NCBI RefSeq assembly: GCF_030811855.1
Contig: NZ_JAUSRN010000002.1
Coordinates: forward strand, 588,500 to 652,499
Reading direction: 5' to 3'
Source of the DNA: Variovorax paradoxus
Lineage (GTDB): Bacteria; Pseudomonadota; Gammaproteobacteria; Burkholderiales; Burkholderiaceae_C
DNA length: 64,000 nt
Shown here: piece after piece, positions 18,118 to 27,727 of the stretch
Layout of the letters: each line of letters opens with the position of its first letter
Position numbering within the stretch: the stretch's first letter is position 1
Made by a program: the position numbers and the translations under genes
Notes under the pieces: model-generated
Told to the model about the DNA's origin: nothing
The model's database searches: none
Seen by the model: the letters and a program-made list of their open reading frames with translations, nothing else

Positions 18118-19530
18118 TCAACGGAAGAAGATGAAGGTGGAAAGAACGAACAACGGAATGAGGACGGCCACGGACCAGCCCATGTAGCCGAAGAAGCTCG
18201 GCATGCGCACGCCGCGGCTCTCGGCAATGGCCTTGACCATGAGGTTGGGTGCGTTGCCGATGTAGCTGTTGGCGCCCATGAATACCGAGCCGGCAGAAAT
18301 GGCGGCCAGCGTGGTGGCGTAGGTGGTCATGAGCGTGGCCGCATCGCCGCCCGCGGTGTTGAAGAACACCAGGTAGGTGGGCGCGTTGTCGAGAAACGAG
18401 CTCAGGATGCCTGAAGCCCAGAAATACATGGCCGGATCAGGCTGGCCGTCGGGCTTTGTCACGGCCGCAATCACCGCTGCGAACGGCCCGTTCGCGCCGG
18501 CCTTGAGCATTGCGATCACCGGGACGATGGTGAGGAAGATGCCCGCGAACAGTTTGGCCACCTCGGCCATCGGGCCCCATTCGAACTGGTTGTCGGCATG
18601 CACCTTGGCCGAAGTGGTCTTGAACGAGAGCAGCGTGATGGCGATGAGCCCGACGTCGCGCACCAGCCCCGGTAGGCCGACGTGCGTGCCGAACACGTCG
18701 AAGCCGACGGGTGATTTCCAGATGCCGGAGAGCAACACCAGGAAGACCACTCCGCCCAGCAGCCAGAAATTGGCGGCGCCGTCGAAGCCGATGCGGCGGG
18801 TGTCCGGCGTCGGGTCGATCGGCAGCACGCCCTGCTTGCGGTAGTAGTGGCGGTCGATCACGTAGAACAGCGCGAGCAGCAGGCCGACGAGAAACAGCGT
18901 TTCAGGCAGGATGTTTTGCGCCGTCCAGAAAAAGTCGACGCCCTTCAGAAAGCCGAGGAACAGCGGCGGATCGCCCAGTGGCGTGAGCGAGCCGCCCGCA
19001 TTCGACACGATGAAGATGAAGAACACCACCACGTGCGCCTTGCTCAAGCGGTTGTCGTTGGCGCGGATCAGCGGCCGGATCAGCAGCATCGAGGCGCCCG
19101 TCGTCCCCATCAGGCTCGCGAGCACCGCGCCAATGGCGAGGATGGCCGTGTTGAGCCCGGGCGCGCCGTGCAGGTTGCCCCGGATGTGGATGCCACCTGC
19201 CACCGTGAACAGCGCGGTGAGCAAGATGATGAAGGGGATGTATTCCTCGACCAGCGCGTGCACCAGCTGGGAACCAGCCAGCGGCGCGCCGTGGATTGCG
19301 GCAAAGGGAAGCAGGAACGCCAGCGCCCAGGCGGCCGAGATCTTGCCGTAGTGGTGATGCCAGACCGAAGGGGCGAGCAGCGGCATCAGCGCAATGGACA
19401 GCAGCAGGCCTGCGAACGGAATGCCCCAGATCGCCGACAGCTTGCTGCCGTCGAGGTCGGCGGCCATGGCAAGCGCCGGAAACATCATCGGCAGCACCGC
19501 GGCTGCCGCCAGGCGAACTGTTTTTTTCAT
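18118..19530 (-). CDS. nhaD: NhaD-type sodium:proton antiporter
   Basis: A 470-residue polytopic membrane protein of the ion-transporter superfamily, with an N-terminal signal-like helix (LAAAAVLPMMFPALAMAAD) and about 12 further hydrophobic helices. The conserved blocks SNAGGSLTPLGDPPLFLGFL and SSFLDNAPTYLVFFN match NhaD/arsenite-permease-like carriers that exchange Na+ or Li+ for H+. The start is the ATG at 19530; the longer open frame upstream is shadow sequence of pncB. It lies 26 nt after pncB. Confidence 0.88.
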   Translation of the reverse strand: MKKTVRLAAAAVLPMMFPALAMAADLDGSKLSAIWGIPFAGLLLSIALMPLLAPSVWHHHYGKISAAWALAFLLPFAAIHGAPLAGSQLVHALVEEYIPFIILLTALFTVAGGIHIRGNLHGAPGLNTAILAIGAVLASLMGTTGASMLLIRPLIRANDNRLSKAHVVVFFIFIVSNAGGSLTPLGDPPLFLGFLKGVDFFWTAQNILPETLFLVGLLLALFYVIDRHYYRKQGVLPIDPTPDTRRIGFDGAANFWLLGGVVFLVLLSGIWKSPVGFDVFGTHVGLPGLVRDVGLIAITLLSFKTTSAKVHADNQFEWGPMAEVAKLFAGIFLTIVPVIAMLKAGANGPFAAVIAAVTKPDGQPDPAMYFWASGILSSFLDNAPTYLVFFNTAGGDAATLMTTYATTLAAISAGSVFMGANSYIGNAPNLMVKAIAESRGVRMPSFFGYMGWSVAVLIPLFVLSTFIFFR

Positions 19531-19556
19531 TGGAGCCGTGCCGTACCAGACGGGCA

Positions 19557-20777
19557 TCAGGCGGGCGGCTGTTCGATCTCGAACACCTGGCGCAGGTAGG
19601 CCAGGTATTTCTCGTCCTCGCACATGTTCTTGGACGGAGTGTCCGACAGCTTGGCCACCGGCTGGCCGTTGCAGGTGATCATCTTGATGACGATCTGCAG
19701 CGGCTCGTAGCCAAGGTCGTTGGTGAGGTTGGTGCCGATGCCGAACGCCAGTTGGCAGCGGCCGCGGAACTGCTGGTAGAGCTCGATGGTGCGCGGCACG
19801 GTGAGGCTGTCGCTGAAGATCAGCGTCTTGGTGCGCGGATCGACCCGGTTCGCGATGTAGTGGGCCAGCATGCGCTCGCCCCACTGGAACGGATCCCCGC
19901 TGTCGTGGCGCGCGCCATCGAACAGCTTGCAGAAGTAAAGATCAAAGTCGCGCAGGAAGGCGCTCATGCCGTAGACGTCGGACAGCGCAATGCCCAGGTC
20001 GCCGCGGTATTCGCGAGCCCAGCTCTCGAAGCCGAAGATCTGGCTGTCGCGCAGCCGCGGGCCGAGGCCCTGGCAGGCTTGCAAATATTCGTGCGCCATG
20101 GTGCCGAGCGGAATGAGCCCGAGCTTCATGGCATAGAGCACGTTGCTGGTGCCCGCAAGCTGGGGCAGCCGCGCGCCGGGCTGGGCCAGCACCGGCGGCG
20201 AGGTGACGGCGCCGAGCCTGTTGTTCAGCGTCCGCAGAACCTCTTCGTGCCAGTCCTTGGAGAAGCGGCGGCGTGTGCCGTAGTCGGCAATCTTGAGATC
20301 GGCCAGGCCTGCATCCTGCAGTTCCCCGATCTTGGTTTCAAGGCGCCGGCGGCCTTCTGCGAAATCGGGCTTCTTCTGCGTATTGCGAAAGTAGACCTCG
20401 TTCACGATCGCGAGCACCGGGATCTCGAAAAGGATGGTGTGCAGCCACGGTCCCTTGATGCGGATCTCGAGCTCGCCCGAGGGCTGGGGCGTGATGCTGA
20501 TGTATTTCTCATTGAGCCGGAACAGGCCCAGGAAGTCGACGAAGTCGCTCTTGATGAAGCGCATCGAGCGCAAGTAGGTGAGTTCGGCGTCGCGAAACTG
20601 CAGTGAGCAAAGGCTTCGCACCTCTTCGCGGATCTGGCCTGCGAACTGGGCCAGGTCGATGCCCGGGTTGCGGCACTTGAACCGGTACTCGACCTGGGCC
20701 CCGGGGAAGTGATGCAGGACGACCTGCATCATGGTGAACTTGTAGAGGTCAGTGTCGAGCAGGCTGTGAATGATCAT
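19557..20777 (-). CDS. pncB: Nicotinate phosphoribosyltransferase
   Basis: A 406-residue enzyme of NAD salvage that joins nicotinate to PRPP with ATP hydrolysis. The N-terminus [20 protein letters not shown] is diagnostic. The segment [10 protein letters not shown] holds the histidine phosphorylated in the catalytic cycle, and [11 protein letters not shown] and [14 protein letters not shown] form the PRPP/nicotinate pocket. Length matches proteobacterial PncB. It is divergent from the csbD-like gene across 181 nt in which no clear promoter was seen. Confidence 0.96.
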   Translation of the reverse strand: MIIHSLLDTDLYKFTMMQVVLHHFPGAQVEYRFKCRNPGIDLAQFAGQIREEVRSLCSLQFRDAELTYLRSMRFIKSDFVDFLGLFRLNEKYISITPQPSGELEIRIKGPWLHTILFEIPVLAIVNEVYFRNTQKKPDFAEGRRRLETKIGELQDAGLADLKIADYGTRRRFSKDWHEEVLRTLNNRLGAVTSPPVLAQPGARLPQLAGTSNVLYAMKLGLIPLGTMAHEYLQACQGLGPRLRDSQIFGFESWAREYRGDLGIALSDVYGMSAFLRDFDLYFCKLFDGARHDSGDPFQWGERMLAHYIANRVDPRTKTLIFSDSLTVPRTIELYQQFRGRCQLAFGIGTNLTNDLGYEPLQIVIKMITCNGQPVAKLSDTPSKNMCEDEKYLAYLRQVFEIEQPPA

Positions 20778-20958
20778 GGTGCTGTTGCGGCGCGCGTTGT
20801 CCCGGGCTTTTTCGGCGTGCGTCCGATTATCACGGGCAGCGTCGGCTTGTGCCTACGGAGCCAGCACTGGGCGTCCTACCGTCAGGGTGAATAGGCCCCG
20901 CGACAGTGTGTTCACGGCGGCCATGGGCTCGCCGAATCAACCTTACAAGGAGATTCGC

Positions 20959-21192
20959 ATGAACAAGGACACCATCGAAGGCAACTGGAAACAGCTCAAG
21001 GGCAAGGTCAAGGAGCAATGGGGCAAGTTGACCGACGATGACTTCGACGTGATTGCGGGCAAGCGCGACCAGCTGCTCGGCCGCATTCAGGAACGCCACG
21101 GCATCAGCCGCGACGAGGCCGAAAAACAGGTCAAGGACTGGGAAACGCGAGACGGCCGCACGCCGGAAACCCTCTGGTACGAAAAGTATTGA
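20959..21192 (+). CDS. CsbD-family stress-response protein
   Basis: A 77-residue, charged, glycine-poor soluble protein that begins MNKDTIEGNWKQLKGKVKEQ, the CsbD signature. Members are abundant, general-stress-induced and natively flexible; molecular function is unknown. An AAGGAG ribosome-binding site sits 8 nt before the ATG. The next gene, a small periplasmic protein, starts 25 nt downstream, so they are probably one transcript. Confidence 0.92.
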   Translation: MNKDTIEGNWKQLKGKVKEQWGKLTDDDFDVIAGKRDQLLGRIQERHGISRDEAEKQVKDWETRDGRTPETLWYEKY

Positions 21193-21217
21193 TCCACTCA
21201 ACCACAAGGAAAAACCA

Positions 21218-21625
21218 ATGAAAAAACATCTGCTCATGCTCGCGCTTGCCTCGACCTGCTTCATGGCCACCCAGGCCGGAGCGATGACCAAGGACGAGTA
21301 CAAGGCCGGCAAGGAAAAGATCGAGGCCGACTACAAGGCCGCCAAGGCCCAGTGCGACGCGCTGAAGGACAACGCGAAGGACGTCTGCCAGAAGGAAGCC
21401 AAGGGCAAGGAAAACGTGGCGAAGGCCGAACTCGAACAGCAATACAAGCCGAGCGACGCCCATGCCCGCAAGGTGGCTGAAGAGAAGGTGAAGGCCAATT
21501 ACGAAGTCGCCAAGGAAAAGTGCGACGACCAGGCCGGCGATGCCAAGGCAGCCTGCGTGAAGCAGGCCAAGGCCGACGAATCGCAAGGCAAGGCCGACAT
21601 CAAGGCCATGAAGAAGTCCATGTAA
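21218..21625 (+). CDS. Small periplasmic helical protein with duplicated Cys-pair module
   Basis: A 135-residue protein with a signal peptide (MKKHLLMLALASTCFMATQAGA). The mature part is rich in Lys, Ala and Glu. It contains two related helical units: EADYKAAKAQC…AKDVCQKEAK (about residues 34–60) and KANYEVAKEKC…AKAACVKQAK (about 91–118). Each carries a cysteine pair about ten residues apart, suggesting helical hairpins closed by disulfides. No known function is recognised. It shares a transcript with the CsbD-like gene and ends at a terminator. A stress-related envelope role is inferred. Confidence 0.8.
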   Translation: MKKHLLMLALASTCFMATQAGAMTKDEYKAGKEKIEADYKAAKAQCDALKDNAKDVCQKEAKGKENVAKAELEQQYKPSDAHARKVAEEKVKANYEVAKEKCDDQAGDAKAACVKQAKADESQGKADIKAMKKSM

Positions 21626-21659
21626 GAACCCCCGTGGCCCGAGCGGCTGCGTGGCAAGA

Positions 21660-21691
21660 GACAACGGCGCCCGAGGGCGCCGTTTGTCTTT
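21660..21691 (+). terminator. Terminator between convergent genes
   Basis: A 7-bp G+C stem (21665–21671 with 21676–21682), extended by weaker A/T pairs, is followed by TTTGTCTTT. It lies between the periplasmic-protein gene and the convergent thioesterase gene and may serve both. Confidence 0.75.
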
Positions 21692-21694
21692 AAA

Positions 21695-22138
21695 TCAGGC
21701 CTTTAGCGAGTCGACCACCCGCTGCAGCGCCTCGGGCAAAGGCACTGGCCGCTGCGTGGCACGGTCCACGTACACGTGCACGAAATGGCCCTGTGCGGCC
21801 GCCGTGTCGGCGCCCTCCGCAAAGAGAGCGATCTCGTAACGCACGCTCGAGCGGCCCGCCTGGGCCACCCTGATCCCTGCTTCGACCGTCTGTGGAAACG
21901 CGATGGGAGCGAAATAGTTGCACTGCGTTTCGACCACGAAGCCAATGATCTGCCCCTGGTGGATGTCGAGCGCGCCGCGCTCGATCAGCAGCGCGTTCAC
22001 CGCCGTGTCGAACCAGCTGTAGTAGACGACGTTGTTGACGTGGCCGTACATGTCGTTGTCGGCCCACCGCGTGGGGATGCTGCGAAATGCGCGGTAGCTG
22101 CTTCTGGCGTTCGGCGTGGGTTTGTTGGCGGAGCTCAT
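21695..22138 (-). CDS. Acyl-CoA thioesterase (4-hydroxybenzoyl-CoA thioesterase family)
   Basis: A 147-residue single hot-dog-fold enzyme. The segment [20 protein letters not shown] carries the catalytic Asp and the HVNN signature of 4HBT/YbgC-like acyl-CoA thioesterases. A preference for short or aromatic acyl-CoA is possible. The ATG at 22138 overlaps the stop of the upstream deacetylase-like gene (TGATG), so the two form an operon. Confidence 0.88.
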   Translation of the reverse strand: MSSANKPTPNARSSYRAFRSIPTRWADNDMYGHVNNVVYYSWFDTAVNALLIERGALDIHQGQIIGFVVETQCNYFAPIAFPQTVEAGIRVAQAGRSSVRYEIALFAEGADTAAAQGHFVHVYVDRATQRPVPLPEALQRVVDSLKA

Positions 22139-23070
22139 CACGCGGCATTTTGCCAGCGGCGCCAATAGTCGAAGGCCACCCTGAAGGTGCCGAGCTGCAC
22201 CTGCACCGTTTCGGCAATATCGGTCGCGTAGCCGCCGGCCATCGCAAAGGCCAGCGGAATGCGGCGCTGCCAGGCCCAGTCGAACACGCGCCGGTCGCGC
22301 GCCTCCAGGCCGTCGAAGCTCAGCTTGAGCCGGCCGAGCCGGTCGCGCTCGAAGGGGTCGGCGCCCGCCAGGTAGATCACCAGTCCGGGCGAAAAGCGCC
22401 GGTCGAGCTCGTCCAGCGCATGCTCGAGCGCGGTGAGGTATTCGGCATCGCCGCAGCCGTCGGGCAACTCCACGTCCAGGTCGCTCGCCTCCTTGCGAAA
22501 GGGGAAGTTCTTCTGCCCGTGCAGGGAGAGCGTGAAGACGCTCGGGTCATTGCGGAAGATGCTGGCCGTGCCATTGCCCTGGTGCACGTCCAGGTCGATC
22601 ACCGCAATGCGCAGCTGTCGGCCGCTGCGGCCATGCTCCGCCTGCATCAGCCGCGCGGCCACGGCGGCATCGTTGAAAACGCAGAATCCCCCTCCCTTGT
22701 CGGCGTAGGCATGGTGCGTGCCGCCCGCCATGTTGGCCGCCACCCCGCCGGCAAACGCGGCGCGGCAGGCGGCAATGGTCGCCCCGGTGGAACGGCGCGA
22801 ACGCTCGACCATCGCCTCGCTCCAGGGAAAGCCGATCTCCCGCATGGCCTGCGGGCTCACGCTGCCGTCGCTGATGGCGGCGATCCACTGCGGCGTGTGG
22901 GCCAGCGCCAGCTCGCCATCGCTGGCGCGGGGCGCCTGTTCCATCTCCACAGCCGGCAGGTGCTCCAGCAATCGGTCGCGCAGCAAGGCATAACGGGACA
23001 TGGGGAACCGGTGGCCGGGGGGCAGGGGCAGCACGAACTGGCCGGAATAGAAGGCGCGCATGGCCTGCAT
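22138..23070 (-). CDS. Histone-deacetylase-family protein (class II / acetylpolyamine amidohydrolase-like)
   Basis: A 310-residue zinc-dependent deacetylase-fold protein. The active-site His pair is in [11 protein letters not shown], the zinc ligands are in [10 protein letters not shown] (Asp and His) and [12 protein letters not shown] (Asp), and [11 protein letters not shown] lines the pocket. Bacterial members deacetylate acetylpolyamines, acetoin-like molecules or unknown substrates. An alternative start is the ATG at 23061. It is co-transcribed with the thioesterase and divergent from phaP. Confidence 0.9.
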   Translation of the reverse strand: MQAMRAFYSGQFVLPLPPGHRFPMSRYALLRDRLLEHLPAVEMEQAPRASDGELALAHTPQWIAAISDGSVSPQAMREIGFPWSEAMVERSRRSTGATIAACRAAFAGGVAANMAGGTHHAYADKGGGFCVFNDAAVAARLMQAEHGRSGRQLRIAVIDLDVHQGNGTASIFRNDPSVFTLSLHGQKNFPFRKEASDLDVELPDGCGDAEYLTALEHALDELDRRFSPGLVIYLAGADPFERDRLGRLKLSFDGLEARDRRVFDWAWQRRIPLAFAMAGGYATDIAETVQVQLGTFRVAFDYWRRWQNAA

Positions 23071-23111
23071 TCTGGGGCGCCGCGCGAATTTAGAAAGTGT
23101 GTTCTAAATTG

Positions 23112-23122
23112 CTGCAAAGCAG
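23112..23122 (+). promoter_or_regulatory. Putative PhaR operator upstream of phasin gene
   Basis: CTGC-AAA-GCAG is an exact match to the CTGC-N3–4-GCAG consensus established for the PHA-responsive repressor PhaR of Paracoccus. It sits 10 nt upstream of the -35 element of the phasin promoter. Confidence 0.6.
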
Positions 23123-23132
23123 CAAAACCCCC

Positions 23133-23160
23133 TTGATTGGAAATCTGTGCTGCCTATACT
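23133..23160 (+). promoter_or_regulatory. Sigma70-type promoter of phaP
   Basis: TTGATT (23133–23138), a 16-nt spacer and TATACT (23155–23160) lie about 80 nt before the phasin start. Confidence 0.7.
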
Positions 23161-23241
23161 TGAGGCCATGCTGCACCGCAACATAGACGACGAGGGGCAG
23201 CGCAATCGTGAACCGACCACCCATCTTTCTGGAGTTTTCAA

Positions 23242-23793
23242 ATGGCCCTGACCGCTGACCAAATCCTCGCCGCCCAAAAAGCAAACCTCGAAACCCTGTT
23301 CGGCCTGACCACCAAGGCTTTCGAAGGCGTGGAGAAGCTCGTCGAACTGAACGTGACGGCTTCCAAGGCTGCGCTGGTCGAGGCCGCTGGCACCGCTCAA
23401 GCCGCCCTGAACGTCAAGGACGCGCAAGAACTGCTGACGCTGCAAGCCAGCCTGTTCCAGCCCCTGGCCGAAAAGACCGCCGCCTACAGCCGTCATCTGT
23501 ATGACATCGCCCAAGGCACCGGCGCCGAATTCACCAAGGCTTTCGAAACCAAGGCTGCTGAAGCCCAGCAAACCTTCGTCGGCCTGGTCGACAGCGCTTC
23601 CAAGAACGCACCCGCCGGCTCGGAAACCGCCGTCGCCGTGCTGAAGAGCGCCGTGGCTGCCGCCAACAACGCTTTCGAATCGGTCCAGAAGGCTGTCAAG
23701 CAAGCTTCCGACGTCGCTGAAGCCAACTTCAACGCCGTGTCGTCGCAAGCTGTTGCCGCCGCCAAGACCGCGACCACCACGCGCAAGCGCTAA
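23242..23793 (+). CDS. phaP: Phasin (PHA granule-associated protein)
   Basis: A 183-residue, Ala/Lys/Glu-rich, almost entirely helical protein without a signal peptide or cysteine. It matches the phasin_2 / TIGR01841 type: opening [20 protein letters not shown], central [26 protein letters not shown] and a basic tail. It coats polyhydroxyalkanoate granules and limits their size. GGAG lies 7 nt before the ATG. Strong promoter and terminator signals and biased codon use suggest high expression, probably de-repressed through the PhaR-type site when polymer forms. Confidence 0.95.
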   Translation: MALTADQILAAQKANLETLFGLTTKAFEGVEKLVELNVTASKAALVEAAGTAQAALNVKDAQELLTLQASLFQPLAEKTAAYSRHLYDIAQGTGAEFTKAFETKAAEAQQTFVGLVDSASKNAPAGSETAVAVLKSAVAAANNAFESVQKAVKQASDVAEANFNAVSSQAVAAAKTATTTRKR

Positions 23794-23841
23794 GCCGCCC
23801 GCTACACAAGTTGTCTCCTTGGGTCCTCACGGATCCAATTC

Positions 23842-23872
23842 AGGCCTCATCCTCGGATGAGGCCTTTTTTTT
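23842..23872 (+). terminator. Rho-independent terminator of phaP
   Basis: A 10-bp stem (23842–23851 with 23856–23865) with a CTCG loop runs into a stretch of eight T residues. Confidence 0.92.
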
Positions 23873-23886
23873 GAGCACTTTTGCTC

Positions 23887-23977
23887 GCCCCCCAGGCTGC
23901 GCGCACTTCGTGTCGCTTCTCCCTCCCCCTACCGGGGGCAACACAGAGGCCCGGCAAAGCCGGTTCCTCGGTGTTTC
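23887..23977. repeat. Intergenic palindromic repeat-like segment
   Basis: Between phaP and the SDR gene lie two adjacent hairpins: CCCCC/GGGGG at about 23924–23938, and an imperfect stem around 23940–23977 with a CCGGC-AAA-GCCGG core. The text resembles dispersed non-coding repeats common in Comamonadaceae genomes. Repeat status is from general knowledge; no second full copy is in the window. Confidence 0.45.
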
Positions 23978-24016
23978 TGGCTTGGATAATGCAAGTCTCA
24001 TTTCAGGAGACTCTCA

Positions 24017-24775
24017 ATGCAGATCGACGGCAAGGTTTTTATCGTGACCGGTGGCGCTTCGGGCCTTGGCGAAGGCACGGCGCGCATGTTGGCGGCGAAT
24101 GGCGGCAAGGTGGTCGTGGCCGACATGCAGGCTGAAAAGGGCGAAGCCGTCGCCCAGGGCATCGGCGGCGTGTTCGTCAAGTGCGACGTGAGCCAGGAGG
24201 CCGATGGCCAGACGGCGGTTGCCGCGGCGCAGAAGCTCGGCAAGCTGGTGGGCCTGGTCAATTGCGCGGGCATCGCCCCGGCCGAGAAAACCGTCGGCAA
24301 GAACGGCGCGCACGCGCTGGCGGTGTTCAGCAAGACCGTTACGGTCAACCTGATCGGCAGCTTCAACATGATCCGCCTCGCGGCCGAGGCCATGAGCAAG
24401 AACGAGCCCGAAGCCACCGGCGAGCGCGGCGTGCTGATCTCGACCGCCTCGGTGGCGGCCTACGACGGCCAGATGGGTCAGGCGGCCTACAGCGCTTCCA
24501 AGGGCGGCGTGGTCGGCATGACGCTGCCCATCGCGCGCGACCTGGCCCGCAACGGCATACGCAACATGACCATCGCCCCCGGCATCTTCGGCACGCCCAT
24601 GCTCTTTGGCATGCCGCAGGAAGTGCAGGACGCATTGGCCGCCAGCGTGCCCTTCCCCTCCCGCCTGGGCACGCCCGAGGACTATGCCAAGCTCGCGAAG
24701 CACATCATCGAGAACGACATGCTCAACGGGGAGGTGATTCGTCTCGACGGAGCGATTCGACTTCCGCCCCGGTAA
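24017..24775 (+). CDS. Short-chain dehydrogenase, 3-hydroxyacyl-CoA dehydrogenase type II-like
   Basis: A 252-residue NAD(H)-dependent SDR. The glycine motif is [10 protein letters not shown] (residues 11–20), NCAGIAPA is the NAG-like motif, the catalytic Ser is in [12 protein letters not shown] and the YxxxK is AYSASKGG. The overall sequence is that of HSD17B10-like 3-hydroxyacyl-CoA dehydrogenases in fatty-acid and branched-chain degradation. AGGAGA precedes the ATG. Its 3' end overlaps the convergent YihY gene by 53 nt. Proximity to phaP suggests, without proof, a link to hydroxyacyl-CoA metabolism. Confidence 0.9.
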   Translation: MQIDGKVFIVTGGASGLGEGTARMLAANGGKVVVADMQAEKGEAVAQGIGGVFVKCDVSQEADGQTAVAAAQKLGKLVGLVNCAGIAPAEKTVGKNGAHALAVFSKTVTVNLIGSFNMIRLAAEAMSKNEPEATGERGVLISTASVAAYDGQMGQAAYSASKGGVVGMTLPIARDLARNGIRNMTIAPGIFGTPMLFGMPQEVQDALAASVPFPSRLGTPEDYAKLAKHIIENDMLNGEVIRLDGAIRLPPR

Positions 24776-25667
24776 TCGGCGGAACCGCCGTGCTGCCGGT
24801 GCGGTCCAGGCGCTCGTACTGGGCGATGACCTGGGCGCCCAGCAGCACGAGCGTGGCGGCAATCTCCAGACTCAGCAGCACCACGATGGCCGTTGTGAGC
24901 GAGCCGTAGACCACGTTGACCTGCGAAAGCGTCGAGAAGTACCAGATCAGCACATGCCGCGTGCCCTCCCATAGGAGCGCGGCCGTCGCGCCGCCGAGCA
25001 GCGCGTGGCGCAGCGACATGCGGCCCGCCGGCATCACGAGGTAGAGCGAGGTCAGCATGAAAATCTCGCCGCCGAGCCCCAGCAGGTAGAGCAGCATCCC
25101 CGACACACCCGACAGCGACCAGTCGCGCCCGAACAGGTCGACGCTTTCCTGCCCGACCAGCTGCAGTGCGCCCGACACCAGCGTCATCAGCACCAGGCCC
25201 ACGCACAGGAACAGGATGTACAGGTACGGCATGACGGCGGAAACCAGAAAATGCCGCCGGTGGTCGGCCTTGCGGTGGTGAAAGATCACCGCCATGGCGC
25301 TTTCGAGCACGCTGAAGGCCAGCGAGCTGAAGAAAATCATTGTCACCAGCAGTACGGGGCCCATCACGTCGCGATGGTCGAGAAAGTTCGACAGCTCCGT
25401 GACAATCGCCTTCGACTGGCCCGGCAGCAGCCATTCCAGATACCTGCCGATGGTGCGCAGCAGTTCGGCCTGCTCGATCAGGTGCGACATCGCAATGACG
25501 CTCACGATCAAAAGCGGCACGATGGACAGCAGCGCGTAGTAGGCCACCGCGCCCGCGAGCAGCAGGCCCTGGTTGGCGCGGAAGGCCTTGAGTGCATCCC
25601 AGACAAAATTCAAGGGATGGCGCAGCAACAGCGGTGCGGCGTGGTGCAATGGTTTGGGCGTCGTCAT
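24723..25667 (-). CDS. YihY/virulence factor BrkB family membrane protein
   Basis: A 314-residue inner-membrane protein with about six transmembrane helices. The YihY core is seen in [39 protein letters not shown] and [27 protein letters not shown]. The old name 'RNase BN' is a misassignment for this family; the function is unclear. ATG 25667 is used because CCGGAG lies 7 nt upstream; a GTG at 25685 is less likely. The C-terminus overlaps the convergent SDR gene. Confidence 0.88.
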   Translation of the reverse strand: MTTPKPLHHAAPLLLRHPLNFVWDALKAFRANQGLLLAGAVAYYALLSIVPLLIVSVIAMSHLIEQAELLRTIGRYLEWLLPGQSKAIVTELSNFLDHRDVMGPVLLVTMIFFSSLAFSVLESAMAVIFHHRKADHRRHFLVSAVMPYLYILFLCVGLVLMTLVSGALQLVGQESVDLFGRDWSLSGVSGMLLYLLGLGGEIFMLTSLYLVMPAGRMSLRHALLGGATAALLWEGTRHVLIWYFSTLSQVNVVYGSLTTAIVVLLSLEIAATLVLLGAQVIAQYERLDRTGSTAVPPITGAEVESLRRDESPPR

Positions 25668-25750
25668 CCGTGGACTCCGGGTCACTCCGAGTATGGCGCC
25701 CGCGCGCGGGCGTTCGGCCGCTTGCGTATGATTTGCCGCTCTTCGCCTAC

Positions 25751-27727
25751 ATGACCATCCCCGCCTCTTTCATCCAGGAACTCATCGCCCGCGCCGATGT
25801 GGTGGAAATCGTCGGGCGTTACGTGCAGCTCAAGAAGGCCGGCGCCAATTTCATGGGGCTGTGCCCGTTCCATGGCGAAAAATCGCCCTCTTTCTCGGTC
25901 AGCCCGACCAAGCAGTTCTATCACTGCTTCGGCTGCGGTGTGCATGGCAACGCCATCGGCTTTCTCATGGAGCACGCCGGCATGGGTTTTGTCGAGGCGG
26001 TGCACGACCTCGCCGGCCAATACGGCCTGCAGGTGCCCGAAGACGATGCCTCCCCCGCCGAACGTGCGCGCGCAGCGAACCAGCGCCAGAAGCAGGCCAC
26101 GCTGACCGACGTGCTCGAAAAAGCCGGCGAGGCCTACCGCAAGGCCTTGCGGCAGGCGCCAGGCGCCATCGAATACCTGAAGGGCCGGGGTGTCTCCGGC
26201 GAAGTGGCCAAACAGTTCGGCATCGGCTATGCGCCCGCGGGCTGGCGCACCCTGGCCAGCGTGTTTCCCGACTACGACGACCCCTTGCTCGCCGAAAGCG
26301 GGCTGGTGATCGTCAACACCGAGGACGGCGCCGAAGACGCCAAGCGTTACGACCGCTTCCGCGACCGCGTGATGTTCCCGATCCGCAACGTGAAGGGCGA
26401 ATGCATCGGCTTCGGCGGCCGGGTGCTCGGCGACGAAAAGCCCAAATACCTCAATTCGCCCGAAACCCCGGTGTTCAGCAAGGGCCGGGAACTCTACGGC
26501 CTGTACGAGGCGCGCGCCGCCTTCCGCGAGCGCGGCTATGCGCTGGTGACCGAGGGCTACATGGACGTGGTGGCGCTGGCCCAGCTCGGGTTCCCGAACG
26601 CGGTGGCCACCTTAGGCACGGCCTGTACCACCGAGCACGTGCAAAAGCTCTTCCGCTTCACCGAGTCGGTGGTGTTCAGCTTTGACGGCGATGCGGCCGG
26701 CCGGCGCGCCGCGCGCAAGGCTCTCGATGGCGCCCTGCCCTATGCCACCGACGTGCGCAGCATCAAGTTCTTGTTCCTGCCGGCCGAGCACGACCCCGAC
26801 AGCTTCATCCGCGAATTCGGCGCCGACGCTTTCGCCCGCTTCGTGCAGGAAGCCACCCCGCTCTCGCGCTTCATGATCGAGGCCGCGCGCGAAGGCTGCG
26901 ACCTCACCGCCGCCGAAGGCCGCGCCCACATGAGCAGCAATGCCCGGCCGCTCTGGAGCGCCATGCCCGACGGCGCGCTCAAGCGGCAGATGCTGAGCGA
27001 GATCGCCACGCTGGTGCAGCTCGACGCGGCCGCCTTGTCGGAGCTCTGGGCCGCCACGCCCGGCCCGCGCAAGGCCGCAGCGGCGCCTTCGCCGCGCCAT
27101 GGCAATGAGCCGGGCGACCCGTTCGACTACTCCGACATGCCGCCGCCGTCGGAATACGAACAGCCGCGCTACGAAAACGATAGCAAGCCACGGGGCAAGT
27201 TCACCAAAGGCAAGCGCTGGGGCGGCAAGTTCGAGGCGCCCATCGAGCCGCTGCGCGGTCGTGGCAAGCCGCCGAGCCGGCCCGACGTGGCGGTGCGGCT
27301 CCTGCTGTCCAACATGGCGCAGTGGGACGCCCTGTCGCACGAGCTTCACGTCATGTTATGCGACCTGCCCGGTGCGCACGGGGCGCTTTTTACCTGGCTC
27401 GACAGCCAACTGCACGAGCATGGCGTGCAGCCCTGGGCGGCGCTGCGCGAAGGCATGCGCGGGCTCGATTTCGAACCGCTGGCGGAGCGCCTCATGGCTG
27501 TCTCGGAGAGCGCCCCGCCCGCCGAAGGCGAGGAAGCGCAGCATCTGAGCGACGCCGCCAAGGAGCTTTCGAGCGTGCTCGACTTCATGCTCGATGACCT
27601 CCTCAAGGCTCAGCAGAGCGAGGCCATAGCCGCCGTGGGCTCGGACCCCAAGGCCCTGGAGCGCTACAAGGCGCTGGAGGCGCGAAGACTCGAATTGCGC
27701 GCCCGCCTCAAGTCGTCAGGGTCATAA
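25751..27727 (+). CDS. dnaG: DNA primase
   Basis: A 658-residue replication primase. The N-terminal CHC2 zinc finger uses C38, H41, C59 and C62. The TOPRIM catalytic core is recognised by VTEGYMDVVALAQ and VFSFDGDAAGRRAARKA. A C-terminal helicase-interaction region follows a Pro/Arg-rich linker (about residues 440–520). It precedes rpoD, as in the macromolecular-synthesis operon, but rpoD also has a promoter-like -10 of its own. Confidence 0.97.
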   Translation: MTIPASFIQELIARADVVEIVGRYVQLKKAGANFMGLCPFHGEKSPSFSVSPTKQFYHCFGCGVHGNAIGFLMEHAGMGFVEAVHDLAGQYGLQVPEDDASPAERARAANQRQKQATLTDVLEKAGEAYRKALRQAPGAIEYLKGRGVSGEVAKQFGIGYAPAGWRTLASVFPDYDDPLLAESGLVIVNTEDGAEDAKRYDRFRDRVMFPIRNVKGECIGFGGRVLGDEKPKYLNSPETPVFSKGRELYGLYEARAAFRERGYALVTEGYMDVVALAQLGFPNAVATLGTACTTEHVQKLFRFTESVVFSFDGDAAGRRAARKALDGALPYATDVRSIKFLFLPAEHDPDSFIREFGADAFARFVQEATPLSRFMIEAAREGCDLTAAEGRAHMSSNARPLWSAMPDGALKRQMLSEIATLVQLDAAALSELWAATPGPRKAAAAPSPRHGNEPGDPFDYSDMPPPSEYEQPRYENDSKPRGKFTKGKRWGGKFEAPIEPLRGRGKPPSRPDVAVRLLLSNMAQWDALSHELHVMLCDLPGAHGALFTWLDSQLHEHGVQPWAALREGMRGLDFEPLAERLMAVSESAPPAEGEEAQHLSDAAKELSSVLDFMLDDLLKAQQSEAIAAVGSDPKALERYKALEARRLELRARLKSSGS

